Shown: positions 18,759-28,728, counted from the first letter of the stretch. The stretch: DNA of 64,000 bases from Variovorax saccharolyticus (GCF_030316765.1 NZ_JASZYT010000004.1:248001-312000); one strand, 5' to 3'. The notes: generated from the letters alone by a model not told the origin. Program-made: numbers and translations.

Positions 18759-20036
18759 ATGAAAAAATCTCTAGTCGCCCTGGCTGCCCTGGCTGTTGCC
18801 GGCATGGCTTCGGCCCAATCGTCGGTCACCCTGTTCGGTATCGTCGATGCGACCATCAGCGGCTTTTCGAACAAGAGCGAAGGCGCTCTGGGCCAGAACG
18901 TCACGACCAGCCAGACGGTTCTGCGCAACTCGGGCTACAACTCCAGCCGTCTGGGCTTCCGTGGCACGGAAGACCTCGGTGGTGGCCTGGCAGCCAGCTT
19001 CTGGCTCGAAGGTGCCCTGAACAACGACGACGGCACCGGTGCAGCTACCGGCGGCGGCCAGAACTGGCAGCGTCGTTCGACCGTGAGCCTGTCCGGCGCA
19101 TTCGGCGAGGTGCGCCTGGGTCGCGACTTCACGCCGACCTTCTGGAACGACACCGTGTTCGATCCGTTCGGCACCAACGGCGTCGGCACCAACATCATCT
19201 CGACCGCCAACGGCTACAACAACCCGGGCAGCACGATCTCGCAAGGTGGCTTCACCGCCAACACGACCTACTTCCGCGCCAGCAACTCGATCGGCTTCTT
19301 CCTGCCGCCGAACCTGGGCGGCTTCTATGGCCAGGTCATGTACGCGTTCAACGAGAAGACCAGCTACGACCCGGGCACGCTGACGCCTCCCGGCGCTTCG
19401 GCCTTCATCGCCAACCCGACGCAAGCCGGCCGCAATGAACGTGCCGGCCGCTATGCCGGCGGTCGCATCGGCTACGCCAAGGGCCCGCTGGACGTCGCCC
19501 TGGCCTACGGCCAGAGCACCATCGCCTCGAACTACTTCGCCGGCACCACGAACAACCTGAACACGTGGAACCTCGGCGCTTCGTACGACTTCGGCGTGGT
19601 CAAGCTCTTCGGTGAATACTCGGACGCCAAGCTGAAGCAGGACACCTCGTCGAACTTCGTCGCCGGCGCGACCAATCCGTTCGGCTTCCGTGAACCCGGC
19701 GCCGAAGGCTGGCTGATCGGTGCCACCGTTCCGGTCGGTCCTGGCCTGATCCGTGTTTCGTACTCGGCAGTTGACTACAAGAACACCGGCGCGTACATCA
19801 ACCAGGTGTTCGGCTTCCAGCCCGATCCGAAGGCTGACAAGTTCGCGCTGGGCTATGTCCACAACCTGTCGAAGCGCACGGCCCTGTACGCCACGGTGGC
19901 TCGCGTGAGCAACAAGAACGGCGCCGACCTGACCGTTGGCGGCCCGGCCTTCTACACGACGACCAGTGCCCTGACCGGCACGCTGACCCCGAAGAACTCG
20001 ACCGGCTACGACCTCGGCATCCGCCACTCGTTCTGA
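18759..20036 (+). CDS. Outer-membrane general porin (Gram-negative porin type 4)
   Basis: A protein of 425 residues with a 20-residue signal peptide MKKSLVALAALAVAGMASAQ, then SSVTLFGIVDATISG, the standard opening strand of beta-proteobacterial trimeric porins. It ends in GIRHSF, with the terminal Phe needed for outer-membrane assembly. Codon use is more biased than in the neighbours (GGC, AAC, ACC), as expected for an abundant protein. The first ATG-like codon 15 bases upstream is rejected because GGAGA is placed for the ATG at 18759. It is single-gene, closed by the hairpin at 20071. It may let the small acids used by nearby catabolic genes into the periplasm. Confidence 0.95.
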   Translation: MKKSLVALAALAVAGMASAQSSVTLFGIVDATISGFSNKSEGALGQNVTTSQTVLRNSGYNSSRLGFRGTEDLGGGLAASFWLEGALNNDDGTGAATGGGQNWQRRSTVSLSGAFGEVRLGRDFTPTFWNDTVFDPFGTNGVGTNIISTANGYNNPGSTISQGGFTANTTYFRASNSIGFFLPPNLGGFYGQVMYAFNEKTSYDPGTLTPPGASAFIANPTQAGRNERAGRYAGGRIGYAKGPLDVALAYGQSTIASNYFAGTTNNLNTWNLGASYDFGVVKLFGEYSDAKLKQDTSSNFVAGATNPFGFREPGAEGWLIGATVPVGPGLIRVSYSAVDYKNTGAYINQVFGFQPDPKADKFALGYVHNLSKRTALYATVARVSNKNGADLTVGGPAFYTTTSALTGTLTPKNSTGYDLGIRHSF

Positions 20037-20070
20037 TCCGAGCGATGCAGGTCGCATCGACTGAGTAGGC

Positions 20071-20112
20071 GCAGGCTGCCCGACCGAGGTCGGGCGGCCT
20101 GCTTCATTTCTT
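20071..20112 (+). terminator. Rho-independent terminator of the porin gene
   Basis: A long inverted repeat (GCAGGCTGCCCGAC with GTCGGGCGGCCTGC, four-base loop CGAG) lies 35 bases after the porin stop and is followed by the T-rich TTCATTTCTT. Confidence 0.8.
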
Positions 20113-20217
20113 GCGTCAACCCATTCACGCACAGGTCGTTCAGAGTCAAAGGCCAGGATCGGCAAGAGAGAGAATCGAATGCAGCAGAGGATCCCAAGCA
20201 GCCAGGCGGCAGAGAAG

Positions 20218-20604
20218 ATGATCGACCTCAACGATCTGCGAATCTTCGCCTACGTCGCTGCGCTCACCAGCTTCTCCTTGGCAGCCGATGCTTTGCAGAT
20301 CCACAAGTCGAGCGTGAGCAGGAGCATCGCGAGGCTCGAAGCCATGCTCCACACCCCCTTGATCCTGCGCACCACCCGCAAGGTCCTGCTGACGCAGAGC
20401 GGCATCGACCTGAGCGAGCGCTGTGCCGAGTTGCTCTCGCGCGTCAACGAGACGATCGGCTATGCCGGAAGCGTCGGCGCGATGCCGCGTGCTGCCGCCG
20501 CCAAGAGGACGCTGCTGCGCAGCCCTGCGAGTCTTCCCGCCCGAGTGGATGCAACGCGTGCCAGCCGCCGCCACGACGCCGGCCAGTTCGGCGCCGTCGC
20601 CTAG
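20218..20604 (+). pseudogene. Truncated LysR regulator (HTH half only)
   Basis: The first ~85 of 128 residues (MIDLNDLRIFAYVAALTSF onward, HTH SVSRSIARLE) are a normal LysR DNA-binding domain with its linker helix. After ETIGYAGSVG the sequence turns into low-complexity Arg/Ala residues and stops just 3 bases before the convergent AraC gene. The whole ~200-residue effector domain is missing, against a family length near 300. This is a remnant left by deletion, perhaps when the AraC gene came in; a short DNA-binding protein could still be made. Confidence 0.75.
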
Positions 20605-20607
20605 CGC

Positions 20608-21651
20608 CTATCGGCTGTCTGCCTGGCCAGCGCCGCTCCTGAGGGCCTTTCGCATCTGGCTCGGAGGAACCTGGTACCAGTTCTTGAACTTCCGGCTGAA
20701 GTTCGTCGGGTCGTTGAATCCGAGTTGCGAAGCGATGGCTTCCATGGTCAGCTCGGTGTGCTGCAGATACCAGGCCGCATGGGTCTTGCGGATGTCGTCC
20801 TTGACGTCCGAGTAGTTCAGGCCCGCTTCGGCCAGCCTTCGAACCAGCGTGCGCGAAGAGATCCCCAGGTCCGGGGCCAGCTCCGCCAGTTCCGGATTGC
20901 TGGTCAGCCTCTCGGCAAGCACCTGCCGGACCTGATGAATGAAGTCGGCGTGGCCGAGCTCGGCTTCCATCTTCCGGCAATCTTCCGATGCAGCCAGGAA
21001 AGTCTTCTCATCGGCCAATGCCGAGGGCGTGGAGAGCAGGGGCGCGGGCAATGTGAACCACAGGCAGCTCTGGTCGAACTCCACCCTGCGGACATAGCTC
21101 AGGCTGGGCTCGTCCTGGCCCGACGGGCGCGGATAGGGCAGGCCGACCCGCAGTTCGTCGGCCGGTCGTCCCAGCATGGCCTCCAGCAGGCGGCAGTAGG
21201 CGACGACGATGGACTGCATGACGAACAGATGCGTCTCGCACAGCGGGCGCGAGGGGCTGACCCTGAGCGTGCTCCATCCGGCTTCGGTGGCTATCTGGAA
21301 GTCCAGGGTCCGGAAGATCAGGCGCGCATGCCGGTTCGCGAACTGGAGGCCATCGCCCAGGCGGTCGCTGGTCACTGCCGCGATCCCCATGGGGCTGTGA
21401 TAGGGCAGCAGCATGGAGCCAGCCAGCAGGCCCAGCGCGGGCTCGCCGCTCAGGCGGATGGCGTGGGCGGCGAAGCGACGGAAGACCGAGAAGTCGACCC
21501 AGCGCTGGCCGTCGAACAGGTTCTTCCAGGTCAGTCCGGCACTGGCCAGTACGGCCGATGGGCGCACGCCGCGGCTGTTGAGGCAGTCGAGGACGCTTCG
21601 CACATAGATCGGGTGCACGAACGGGATGGTCGCCTCGGCGGTGCCGCTCAT
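20608..21651 (-). CDS. AraC-family transcriptional regulator (OruR/ArgR-like, arabinose-binding-2 N-domain)
   Basis: A protein of 347 residues. Residues ~20-200 match the AraC_arabinose_bd_2 domain (FVHPIYVRSVLDCL, then ASAGL, GLLAGSMLLPYHSPMG). The C-terminal ~100 residues hold two HTH motifs: LAPDLGISSRTLVRRLAEAG, then the second recognition helix in IASQLGFNDPTNFSRKFKNW. This is the layout of OruR- and MmsR-type activators. The neighbours are a truncated LysR and a divergent TetR gene; mmsA lies 2 kb away, with its own LysR between. Confidence 0.9.
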   Translation of the reverse strand: MSGTAEATIPFVHPIYVRSVLDCLNSRGVRPSAVLASAGLTWKNLFDGQRWVDFSVFRRFAAHAIRLSGEPALGLLAGSMLLPYHSPMGIAAVTSDRLGDGLQFANRHARLIFRTLDFQIATEAGWSTLRVSPSRPLCETHLFVMQSIVVAYCRLLEAMLGRPADELRVGLPYPRPSGQDEPSLSYVRRVEFDQSCLWFTLPAPLLSTPSALADEKTFLAASEDCRKMEAELGHADFIHQVRQVLAERLTSNPELAELAPDLGISSRTLVRRLAEAGLNYSDVKDDIRKTHAAWYLQHTELTMEAIASQLGFNDPTNFSRKFKNWYQVPPSQMRKALRSGAGQADSR

Positions 21652-21821
21652 GGTTCAGGCCTCGGCCGGCCGCGAAGGGCGGGAGCGCGTCGGTGTCGGT
21701 CGAGCATGAAACTGGAACTGCATTCGGATATTGATTATGACGCAAGCATGACATCCGACTAGGGAAAACCCGTTATCGCGGACGCTGTCTTCGGCCTCTC
21801 CCGCCGTGGCCATAATCCCGG

Positions 21822-22550
21822 ATGGTCCATTCCTCGCGCAAGGTCCTTTCGCCCCCGGTCGACGACCGCAGGCCGAAGGCGCGCCGCGCGAGGCTGCATG
21901 ATCTCGCCGTCGTGGGGCGCATCGACCGGGTCACTGCGCCCAAGCAGGCGCGCAGCGAGCGCAGTCTGCAGCGTGTGCTGGCCGCACTGGAAGCCCTGCT
22001 CAAGACCAGGCCCTTCGACGAGATCTCCATCCCCGAGATCGCGGCCCGCTCCGAATGCAGCGTTGCCACGATCTACGGCAGGTTCAAGGACAAGCACAGC
22101 ATCCTGGCGGCCCTGCACGAGTCGCTGCGCGAGCGCATGTTCGTGGACCTCGACCTGCTGCTCGACCCCGCCCGATGGCGCCACCGGCCGCTCGACGAGC
22201 TGATCGACGCGTTCTGCACCCAGCTGGCGGACTGCTACCGCCTCGAGCGGCACCTGCTCACGGCGGTGCTGGTGCTGGGCGACAGGGAGGTCTATGAGCG
22301 GGCGGCCCAGAACATGGAGCATGCGTCCAGGTGCTTCGTCGCCGCCATGCACGCCACCAGCGCAGGCCGCCGCGGCGCAGAGGCCGAGTCGCGCGCCAGC
22401 ATCGGGATCAGGGCCGCCTTCGGACTGCTGCAGCAGCGCCTGCTCTTCCATCCTTCGGCGCGCGGACGCACCGAGGGACCGTCGGACGCGGTCTTCCGCT
22501 GCGAACTGGCGACCTTAATGCGCATGTGCCTGCGGGGCGCGGCCCGGTAG
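21822..22550 (+). CDS. TetR-family transcriptional regulator
   Basis: A protein of 242 residues. A basic 40-residue extension comes before the HTH (ISIPEIAARSECSVATIYGRFKDK, about residues 68-91), which is normal TetR form (FDEISIPEIA...). The C-terminal ligand domain is unrecognised. The start is uncertain because no ribosome site precedes ATG 21822; a later start near residue 38 would also leave a complete HTH. It is divergent from the AraC gene (170-base gap). Confidence 0.82.
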   Translation: MVHSSRKVLSPPVDDRRPKARRARLHDLAVVGRIDRVTAPKQARSERSLQRVLAALEALLKTRPFDEISIPEIAARSECSVATIYGRFKDKHSILAALHESLRERMFVDLDLLLDPARWRHRPLDELIDAFCTQLADCYRLERHLLTAVLVLGDREVYERAAQNMEHASRCFVAAMHATSAGRRGAEAESRASIGIRAAFGLLQQRLLFHPSARGRTEGPSDAVFRCELATLMRMCLRGAAR

Positions 22551-22575
22551 TCTTGCGAAGGCGGCCGGTCGGCTG

Positions 22576-23526
22576 TCATTCGTCGCCATCGAACTGCTGG
22601 AAGCCGTCCTTGAACGCGTCGCGCAGGAACTGCACGAACGCGGTGACGGCCAGCGGCACATGGCTGGCATAGGGGCGGATCGCGTAGAGATGCTCGGCGA
22701 AGGTCCCGACCGGCGTCCATCGCGGCAGCACCCTGACCAGGCGCCTCGACTTCAGGGCCGACTGGGCGCTGAAGTCGGGCAGCAGCGCGATCCCCAGCCC
22801 GGTCATCGCGGCGTCGCGCAGCGCCTCGCTGTTGTTGGCCGCCAGGGGCCCGGCGACCGGCACCGTGACGCGCTCCGAAGCGCCGCGCCGTTCGGACTGG
22901 AAGGTCCAGGTCGGGACGTCGTGGGCACGCGGGTAGTAGAGGCAGTCGTGCGCGCCCAGGTCGCCCGGCTCGGCCGGCGCGGTGCGGTGCCGCAGGTAGG
23001 CCCGGCTGGCGACCAGCACCGATCGGGTCTCGCAGAGCTTCCAGGCGACATGGGTGTCGGGCACCGCCGCGGCATGGCGGATCGCGAGGTCGAAGCCTTC
23101 CATGGCCAGCGAGCTGAGCCGGTCGGAGAGGTCGAGCTCCAGCCGCACTTGCGGATTCGCTCGCAGGAATCCCGCGATGCGCGGCACGAGTTGCTGGCGC
23201 GCCAGCGCGACCGGCGCCGTCACCCGCAGCAGCCCGCGCGGCGACCCCGCCAGGTCGCGCACGCTGGCGAAGGTGTGCGCGATGCGCTCGTAGGGCTCGC
23301 GGGCCTCGTCGGCGAGCCGCTGCCCGGCCTCGGTGAGTCGCACGCTGCGCGTGGTGCGGCGCACCAGCGCGACCCCGGCGGAGCGCTCGAGTTCGGCGAT
23401 GTTCTGGCTCACGGAGGCCTTGCTGACGCCCAGGCGAGCCGCGGCGGCGGTGTAGCTGCCTTGCTGGCCGAGCACGACCAGCCAGTGCACGTGGGTCCAG
23501 AGCGATTCGACATTTCGGTCTTCCAT
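22576..23526 (-). CDS. LysR-family transcriptional regulator, divergent from mmsA
   Basis: A protein of 316 residues starting [10 protein letters not shown]; longer readings would run through the inverted repeat at 23532-23555. The HTH is [24 protein letters not shown]. The effector half ends [14 protein letters not shown]. The subgroup resembles the CrgA/AaeR-like (QuiR) branch. It shares an 82-base control region with mmsA and is its probable regulator. Confidence 0.9.
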   Translation of the reverse strand: MEDRNVESLWTHVHWLVVLGQQGSYTAAAARLGVSKASVSQNIAELERSAGVALVRRTTRSVRLTEAGQRLADEAREPYERIAHTFASVRDLAGSPRGLLRVTAPVALARQQLVPRIAGFLRANPQVRLELDLSDRLSSLAMEGFDLAIRHAAAVPDTHVAWKLCETRSVLVASRAYLRHRTAPAEPGDLGAHDCLYYPRAHDVPTWTFQSERRGASERVTVPVAGPLAANNSEALRDAAMTGLGIALLPDFSAQSALKSRRLVRVLPRWTPVGTFAEHLYAIRPYASHVPLAVTAFVQFLRDAFKDGFQQFDGDE

Positions 23527-23531
23527 GCATC

Positions 23532-23555
23532 CATTGTTCATCAAATTGAACAATG
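23532..23555. promoter_or_regulatory. Inverted repeat operator between LysR gene and mmsA
   Basis: Perfect 9-base arms CATTGTTCA / TGAACAATG are separated by TCAAAT. The site is 5 bases from the LysR start and 53 bases from the mmsA start, and fits a LysR dimer site (T-N11-A included) for autoregulation and mmsA control. Confidence 0.65.
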
Positions 23556-23608
23556 AATTCAGGCGGCGAGCCTTGGCAGACGCATCCGGCGTTCCTAGAC
23601 TGTGGACC

Positions 23609-25135
23609 ATGACAGCTCAAACCCACGCTCCCGCCGCCATCGCCCACTTCATCGCAGGCCGTCCTGCCGCTGGCGCTTCCGCCCGCTCGCAGGAGGTCTT
23701 CAATCCCGCGACGGGGCGGGTCAGCGGCAAGGTGGCACTGGCCGGCCGCGCCGACGTCGACGCCGCCGTGGCGGCGGCGCAGGCCGCCTTCCCGGCCTGG
23801 GCCGACACGCCGCCGATCCGGCGCGCCCGCGTGATGTTCAAGTTCCTCGAGTTGCTGAACCAGCACAAGGACGAACTGGCCCACCTGATCACGGCCGAGC
23901 ACGGCAAGGTCTTCACCGACGCCCAGGGCGAGGTCACGCGCGGCATCGACATCGTCGAGTTCGCCTGCGGCATCCCGCAGCTGCTCAAGGGCGACTTCAC
24001 CGACCAGGTGTCGACCGGCATCGACAACTGGACCCTGCGCCAGCCGCTCGGCGTGGTGGCCGGCATCACGCCCTTCAACTTCCCCGTGATGGTTCCGATG
24101 TGGATGTTCCCGGTCGCCATCGCGGCCGGCAACACCTTCGTGCTCAAGCCGAGCCCGACCGACCCGAGCCCGTCGCTGCGCCTGGCCGAACTGCTCAAGG
24201 AGGCGGGCCTTCCCGACGGCGTCTTCAACGTCGTGCAGGGCGACAAGGAGGCGGTCGACGCGCTGATCGAGCACCCCGACGTCAAGGCGATCAGCTTCGT
24301 CGGCTCGACGCCGATCGCCAACTACATCTACGAGACCGGCGCCCGCCACGGCAAGCGCGTGCAGGCGCTGGGCGGCGCCAAGAACCACATGGTGGTGATG
24401 CCCGACGCCGACATCGAGCAGACGGTCGACGCCCTCATCGGCTCGGGCTACGGCTCGGCCGGCGAGCGCTGCATGGCGATCTCGGTGGCGGTGCTGGTGG
24501 GCGACGTGGCCGACCGCGTGATGCCGCTGCTGACCGAGCGCGCCCGCACGCTCAAGGTGCTCAACGGCACCAACCTGGCTGCCGAGATGGGCCCGATCGT
24601 CACGCGTGCGGCGCACGAGCGCATCACGGGCTACATCGCCCAGGGCGAAAAGGAAGGCGCCAAGCTGGTGGTCGACGGCCGCAACTTCGACGGCACTGCC
24701 GCCGGCGAAGGTTGCGGCGACGGCTTCTGGATGGGCGGCACGCTGTTCGACCACGTGACGCCCGAGATGCGCATCTACAAGGAAGAGATCTTCGGGCCGG
24801 TGCTGTCCTGCGTGCGGGTGAACGACCTCAAGGAAGCGGTGGACCTGATCAACGCCCACGAGTTCGGCAACGGCGTCAGCTGCTTCACGCGCGACGGCAA
24901 CGTGGCGCGCGAGTTCTCGCGCCGCATCCAGGTAGGCATGGTGGGCATCAACGTGCCGATCCCGGTGCCGATGGCCTGGCACGGCTTCGGCGGCTGGAAG
25001 AAGAGCCTGTTCGGCGACATGCACGCCTATGGCGAGGAAGGCGTGCGCTTCTACACCAAGCAGAAGTCCATCATGCAGCGCTGGCCCGAGAGCACGCCCA
25101 AGGGCGCCGAGTTCGTGATGCCGACGGCCAAGTAG
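23609..25135 (+). CDS. mmsA: CoA-acylating methylmalonate-semialdehyde dehydrogenase
   Basis: A protein of 508 residues. It converts methylmalonate or malonate semialdehyde plus CoA and NAD+ to propionyl-CoA or acetyl-CoA, in valine, inositol and beta-alanine breakdown. The catalytic Cys is C288 in GERCMA; ITPFNFP is at 153-159; [10 protein letters not shown] has Asn259 where ordinary aldehyde dehydrogenases carry the general-base Glu, the mark of the CoA-dependent MmsA group. Length matches the family (~500). It is single-gene, divergent from its LysR, and runs convergent into the ABC permease gene 18 bases away. Confidence 0.95.
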   Translation: MTAQTHAPAAIAHFIAGRPAAGASARSQEVFNPATGRVSGKVALAGRADVDAAVAAAQAAFPAWADTPPIRRARVMFKFLELLNQHKDELAHLITAEHGKVFTDAQGEVTRGIDIVEFACGIPQLLKGDFTDQVSTGIDNWTLRQPLGVVAGITPFNFPVMVPMWMFPVAIAAGNTFVLKPSPTDPSPSLRLAELLKEAGLPDGVFNVVQGDKEAVDALIEHPDVKAISFVGSTPIANYIYETGARHGKRVQALGGAKNHMVVMPDADIEQTVDALIGSGYGSAGERCMAISVAVLVGDVADRVMPLLTERARTLKVLNGTNLAAEMGPIVTRAAHERITGYIAQGEKEGAKLVVDGRNFDGTAAGEGCGDGFWMGGTLFDHVTPEMRIYKEEIFGPVLSCVRVNDLKEAVDLINAHEFGNGVSCFTRDGNVAREFSRRIQVGMVGINVPIPVPMAWHGFGGWKKSLFGDMHAYGEEGVRFYTKQKSIMQRWPESTPKGAEFVMPTAK

Positions 25136-25153
25136 CGAGCGTCAGCGCTCGGC

Positions 25154-25957
25154 CTAGCTCCCGGTCGAGGCGTAGTGCCGCACGCCGAGGCGCCAGGCGC
25201 CGAACGACAGCGCGAGGAACGCGAAGCCGGCGAGCGGCGACAGCCAGCCGACCCAGGCCGGCGCACCGAGCGGGTCGGCCCGCCCGAGGATCGCGAGACC
25301 GGGGTAGTAGGCCACGCAGGCCAGCGGCACGACGAAGGTCAGCAGGCGGCGGAACCAGCGCGCGTACAGTGCCATCGGGTACTGGCCCGCCTCCACGCCG
25401 CCGTAGGTGAAGACATTGGCGAGCTCCAGGCTCTCGACGGTCCAGAAGGCCAGCGTGCCCTGCAGCACCAGGATGCCGAGGAACAGCGCCACGCCGCCCG
25501 CGATCGCGAACAGCGCCAGCGCCAGGTGCGCCGGCGTCCAGGCGATCGGCGCCTGCGCACTCGCGAACAGCAGCACGATCCCGCCCTGCAGCAGCCGGCC
25601 GAGGCGGCTGATGCGCAGGTCGTGCCCCATCAACTGCAGCGCCAGCGAACGCGGCCGCAGCAGCAGGCGATCGAAGGCGCCGGTGCGCAGGAACTCGGTG
25701 CCGAGCACGTCGAAGCCGCGGCCTAGCGCATCCGCCAGCGCGAACATCACGTTGACCAGGCCATAGAACAGCGCCACCTCGCCGATGCGCCAGCCCTGCA
25801 CGTCGCCGAAGCGATCGAACAGCGCCCAGATCGCGACCACCTCGATGCCCGTGGCGAGGAACTGCGACAGCGTGAGCAGCATGGCCGACGCCGGGTAGCG
25901 GGCCTGCCCTCGCAGCGACGCGGCCACGAGCCGGAGGAACAGGGAGATGCCGTTCAT
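25154..25957 (-). CDS. ABC-2 type permease (second membrane subunit)
   Basis: A hydrophobic protein of 267 residues with about six transmembrane helices, of the PF06182-type ABC-2 membrane family (LATGIEVVAIWALFDRFG, VFTYGGVEAGQYPM, VPLACVAYYPGL). Its ATG directly follows the stop of the upstream permease gene (TAGATG), so translation is coupled. It forms an exporter of unknown cargo with the ATPase at 26791 and the permease at 25958. Confidence 0.88.
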   Translation of the reverse strand: MNGISLFLRLVAASLRGQARYPASAMLLTLSQFLATGIEVVAIWALFDRFGDVQGWRIGEVALFYGLVNVMFALADALGRGFDVLGTEFLRTGAFDRLLLRPRSLALQLMGHDLRISRLGRLLQGGIVLLFASAQAPIAWTPAHLALALFAIAGGVALFLGILVLQGTLAFWTVESLELANVFTYGGVEAGQYPMALYARWFRRLLTFVVPLACVAYYPGLAILGRADPLGAPAWVGWLSPLAGFAFLALSFGAWRLGVRHYASTGS

Positions 25958-26794
25958 CTAGCCGCCCTGGACTTCGAGACGGCGCATCGTCCGGCGCATG
26001 GCGAGTCGGCCCAGCACGATCAGCACGGCGATCCAGAAGGCCTGGAGCGCGATGCCGCCCAGCGCCTGCCAACCCGTGAACTTCGCCATGTAGAGCCGCA
26101 TCGGGATGTCCATGAGCCCGGCCAGCGGCTGCAGCAGCAGCGCCGTCTGCCAGCCGTCGGGCAGCAGTGCCAGCGGCAGCAGGTTGCCCGACAGCACCAC
26201 CACCAGCGGCACCGCGATCGCGTTGATGCCGCGCTCGTTGAGTGCGGCGGCCGCCGCCACGTTGAGCAGCATCACCATCGAGACCGACAGCAGCAGCGCC
26301 ATCAGCGCGGAGAGCCCGAAGCCTGCGGCCGCCGCGATGCCGGCGGGCGGCTGCCAGCCCCATTCGCCCCAGCCCAGCAGCGGCAGTGCGACACCGGCGA
26401 ACGCCAGCATCAGCGCCAGCCGGGGCAGCACCCGCGCCGCGATCCAGCCGGCGCTGCGCACGAACCACAGCCCATAGGCGTCCACCGGCCGCAGGCGGTC
26501 GTAGGCCACGGAGCCGCTGCGCACCGCCTGCGCCACTTCGGGATCGCCGGCCCAGGGAAGCAGCGCGAGCAGGCCCTGGGCGAGCCAGGTGTAGGTGATG
26601 GCGTGGGCCAGCGTCATGGGCAGCTCGGCCGCCGCCGCGTTGCCGTAGAAGGCCGCCAGCACCATCACCTTGATGCCACCCCACCAGCATTGCGTGCCGA
26701 AGCCCGCAAGGGCGGCGGTGCGGTACTGCAGCATCTGCAGGAAGCGCGAGGCGAAGGCCGCGCGGTACGGCCGGAGCAGCTCCTGCAGCGTCAC
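25958..26794 (-). CDS. ABC-2 type permease (first membrane subunit)
   Basis: A protein of 278 residues with about six hydrophobic segments, paralogous in build to the next permease (opening LLRPYRAAFASRFLQMLQYR, central LNERGINAIAVPLVVVLSGNLLPLAL). The GTG start overlaps the ATPase stop by GTGA. In this exporter family two unlike permeases pair with one ATPase. The substrate is not known; family members are linked to drug, lipid or envelope-component efflux. Confidence 0.87.
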   Translation of the reverse strand: MTLQELLRPYRAAFASRFLQMLQYRTAALAGFGTQCWWGGIKVMVLAAFYGNAAAAELPMTLAHAITYTWLAQGLLALLPWAGDPEVAQAVRSGSVAYDRLRPVDAYGLWFVRSAGWIAARVLPRLALMLAFAGVALPLLGWGEWGWQPPAGIAAAAGFGLSALMALLLSVSMVMLLNVAAAAALNERGINAIAVPLVVVLSGNLLPLALLPDGWQTALLLQPLAGLMDIPMRLYMAKFTGWQALGGIALQAFWIAVLIVLGRLAMRRTMRRLEVQGG

Positions 26795-27648
26795 GCCTCG
26801 TGCGCTCCGTGCATCGCGTAGAAGCGCGAGATCACTTCCTCGATGGCCAGGTCTTCGCGCTCGTCCTCGTCGATCGCCGCGTCGGCCGCGATGCCCGCGG
26901 CCGCGACCTGGGCGCGCAGCGCCTCGACCGGGCTGTCCGCCAGCACCCGGCCGTGGCCGATGACGATGACCCGCTCGGCCAGCGCCTCGATGTCGTGCAT
27001 GTCGTGCGTGGTCAGCAGCACGGTGGTGCCGCGTTCGCGGTTGGCACGCCGCACGAATTCGCGCACCGCGAGCTTGGATGGCGCGTCCAGGCCGATGGTC
27101 GGTTCGTCGAGGAACAGCAGTTCCGGCTCGTGCAGCAGCGCGGCGGCGATCTCCGCGCGCATGCGCTGGCCCAGGGACAGCTGTCGCACCGGCTGGTCGA
27201 GCACGCGCTCGAGCTTCAGCAGCGACACCAGTTCGTCGCGCGTGCGCCGGTATCGCGCCGCGTCGACGCGGTAGATGTCGCGCAGCAGGTCGAAGCCTTC
27301 GCCGACCGGCAGGTCCCACCACAGCTGCGTGCGCTGCCCGAACACGACGCCGATGCGGCCCACGTGGCGCTCGCGATCCTCGAAGGGATCGCGGCCGTCG
27401 ACCTCGACCCGGCCGCCGTCGGGGCGCAGGATGCCGGCCAGGATCTTGATGGTGGTCGACTTGCCGGCGCCGTTCGGACCGATGAAGCCGAGCAGCTCGC
27501 CACGCTCGAGCGCGAAGGAGACGCCCGCGAGCGCCTCGACCGTGCGCTGGCGCCGCCGCAGCAGGCCGCGCACGGCGCCGGCCAGGCCGGGGTCGCGTTC
27601 GGAGATGCGGTAGGTCTTGACGAGGCGGTCGACGAGGATGTGGGGCAT
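26791..27648 (-). CDS. ABC transporter ATPase (ABC-2 exporter)
   Basis: A protein of 285 residues with a full nucleotide-binding domain: Walker A GPNGAGKST, Q-loop VVFGQRTQLWWDLP, signature LSLGQRMRAE, Walker B LLFLDEPTIGLD and switch His in TTHD. The QRTQLWWDLP form of the Q-loop is typical of the PF06182-associated exporters. It heads a three-gene operon with 4-base and 0-base junctions. Confidence 0.93.
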   Translation of the reverse strand: MPHILVDRLVKTYRISERDPGLAGAVRGLLRRRQRTVEALAGVSFALERGELLGFIGPNGAGKSTTIKILAGILRPDGGRVEVDGRDPFEDRERHVGRIGVVFGQRTQLWWDLPVGEGFDLLRDIYRVDAARYRRTRDELVSLLKLERVLDQPVRQLSLGQRMRAEIAAALLHEPELLFLDEPTIGLDAPSKLAVREFVRRANRERGTTVLLTTHDMHDIEALAERVIVIGHGRVLADSPVEALRAQVAAAGIAADAAIDEDEREDLAIEEVISRFYAMHGAHEA

Positions 27649-27810
27649 GGTGCGAGTCGCCCGGCGTGCGTGGCAGGAAGGCGGAGGCGGATTCTAGGTG
27701 TCGCGCGCGGCCGTCTTTGGCGCGGCAGAACGAATTGCTGCCGACGGGGCCGGCTTGCGGGCATGATCACGCCGTTTCGAAGTGCCTCCGCCCCCGGGCG
27801 ATTCCAGACG

Positions 27811-28728
27811 ATGAACATCACTCTCCAGCAGCTCAGGATATTCAGGGAAGTCGCCAGGAGGCAGAGTTTCAGTCTCGCGGGACATCGCATCGGCCTGACC
27901 CAGCCTGCGGTCAGCCGCGCGGTGGTCGAGCTCGAGGCGCTGCTGGCCGTCAAGCTGCTGAGCCGCACCACGCGCGAAGTGAAGCTCACGGATGCGGGCG
28001 AGAAACTGGTGGCGCAGCTCGATCGCATTCTCGACGACCTCGACGAGACGCTGCGCCGCGTGTCCGAAGCTTCGTCGGTTCGCAGCGGCAAGGTGCGCAT
28101 CGGAGGCTGCCCGGTCCTGTCGGCGGCCTTGCTTCCCCTGTGCGTGGCCACCTGTGCCGTCGACTCCCCCGACATCCGCATCTCGTTCCGCGAAAGAGGC
28201 CAGGACGAAGCGATGGAAAGCGTCGTTCGCGGAGAGGTCGACTTCGGCATCGCCATCAATCCCGGCCTTCGCGACGACCTGGAGTCGGAGGTCGTCGGCA
28301 GCGACCCGTTTCTGCTGGTGACCCAGCGCCACCGGCAGCGACCGCATCGCAGTGCGCATTGGTCGAGTCTCGACGGAGAAGCACTGGTGCTCCTCGACGA
28401 CACGGCCGGCAGCTCCGAGGCCATTGCCCGGACCTTGCTGCAGCACGGCGTGAAGGCCCATGTCCGGCAGGTGCTCCCACATGCGGCGACCCTTCTCAAG
28501 CTGCTCGGGAACGGCAATCTCGCCGGCGTCACGACCGCGCTCGCCCAGCTGCCCTACAACACGGACGGCTTCCTCATGCAAGCCCTCTCGCCGCCGGTGG
28601 AGCGGTCGATCGCACTCGTGCGCAGTCGCGGGCGCGCGCTGTCTCCCGCCGCCGATCATGTCTGGGAGACCCTGCGCGGCGTCGCGGAAAAGCTCCATGA
28701 AGTAAGCGCGCCCTCACATGCGAGCTGA
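27811..28728 (+). CDS. LysR-family transcriptional regulator at the head of the oxalate island
   Basis: A protein of 305 residues. The HTH is FSLAGHRIGLTQPAVSRAVVELE in MNITLQQLRIFREVA; the effector domain has DFGIAINPGL and AGVTTALAQL (GCVR-type closing region). It lies 185 bases before tctC in the same direction and may act on the tricarboxylate transporter operon, in addition to the Crp/Fnr-type control suggested by the palindrome at 28799. It is divergent from the ABC exporter. Confidence 0.9.
   Translation: MNITLQQLRIFREVARRQSFSLAGHRIGLTQPAVSRAVVELEALLAVKLLSRTTREVKLTDAGEKLVAQLDRILDDLDETLRRVSEASSVRSGKVRIGGCPVLSAALLPLCVATCAVDSPDIRISFRERGQDEAMESVVRGEVDFGIAINPGLRDDLESEVVGSDPFLLVTQRHRQRPHRSAHWSSLDGEALVLLDDTAGSSEAIARTLLQHGVKAHVRQVLPHAATLLKLLGNGNLAGVTTALAQLPYNTDGFLMQALSPPVERSIALVRSRGRALSPAADHVWETLRGVAEKLHEVSAPSHAS

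Noticed and set aside
23527..23610. Longer start of the LysR gene divergent from mmsA
   Set aside because: The extension would encode the inverted repeat and the mmsA promoter; MEDRN at 23526 is the natural family start.
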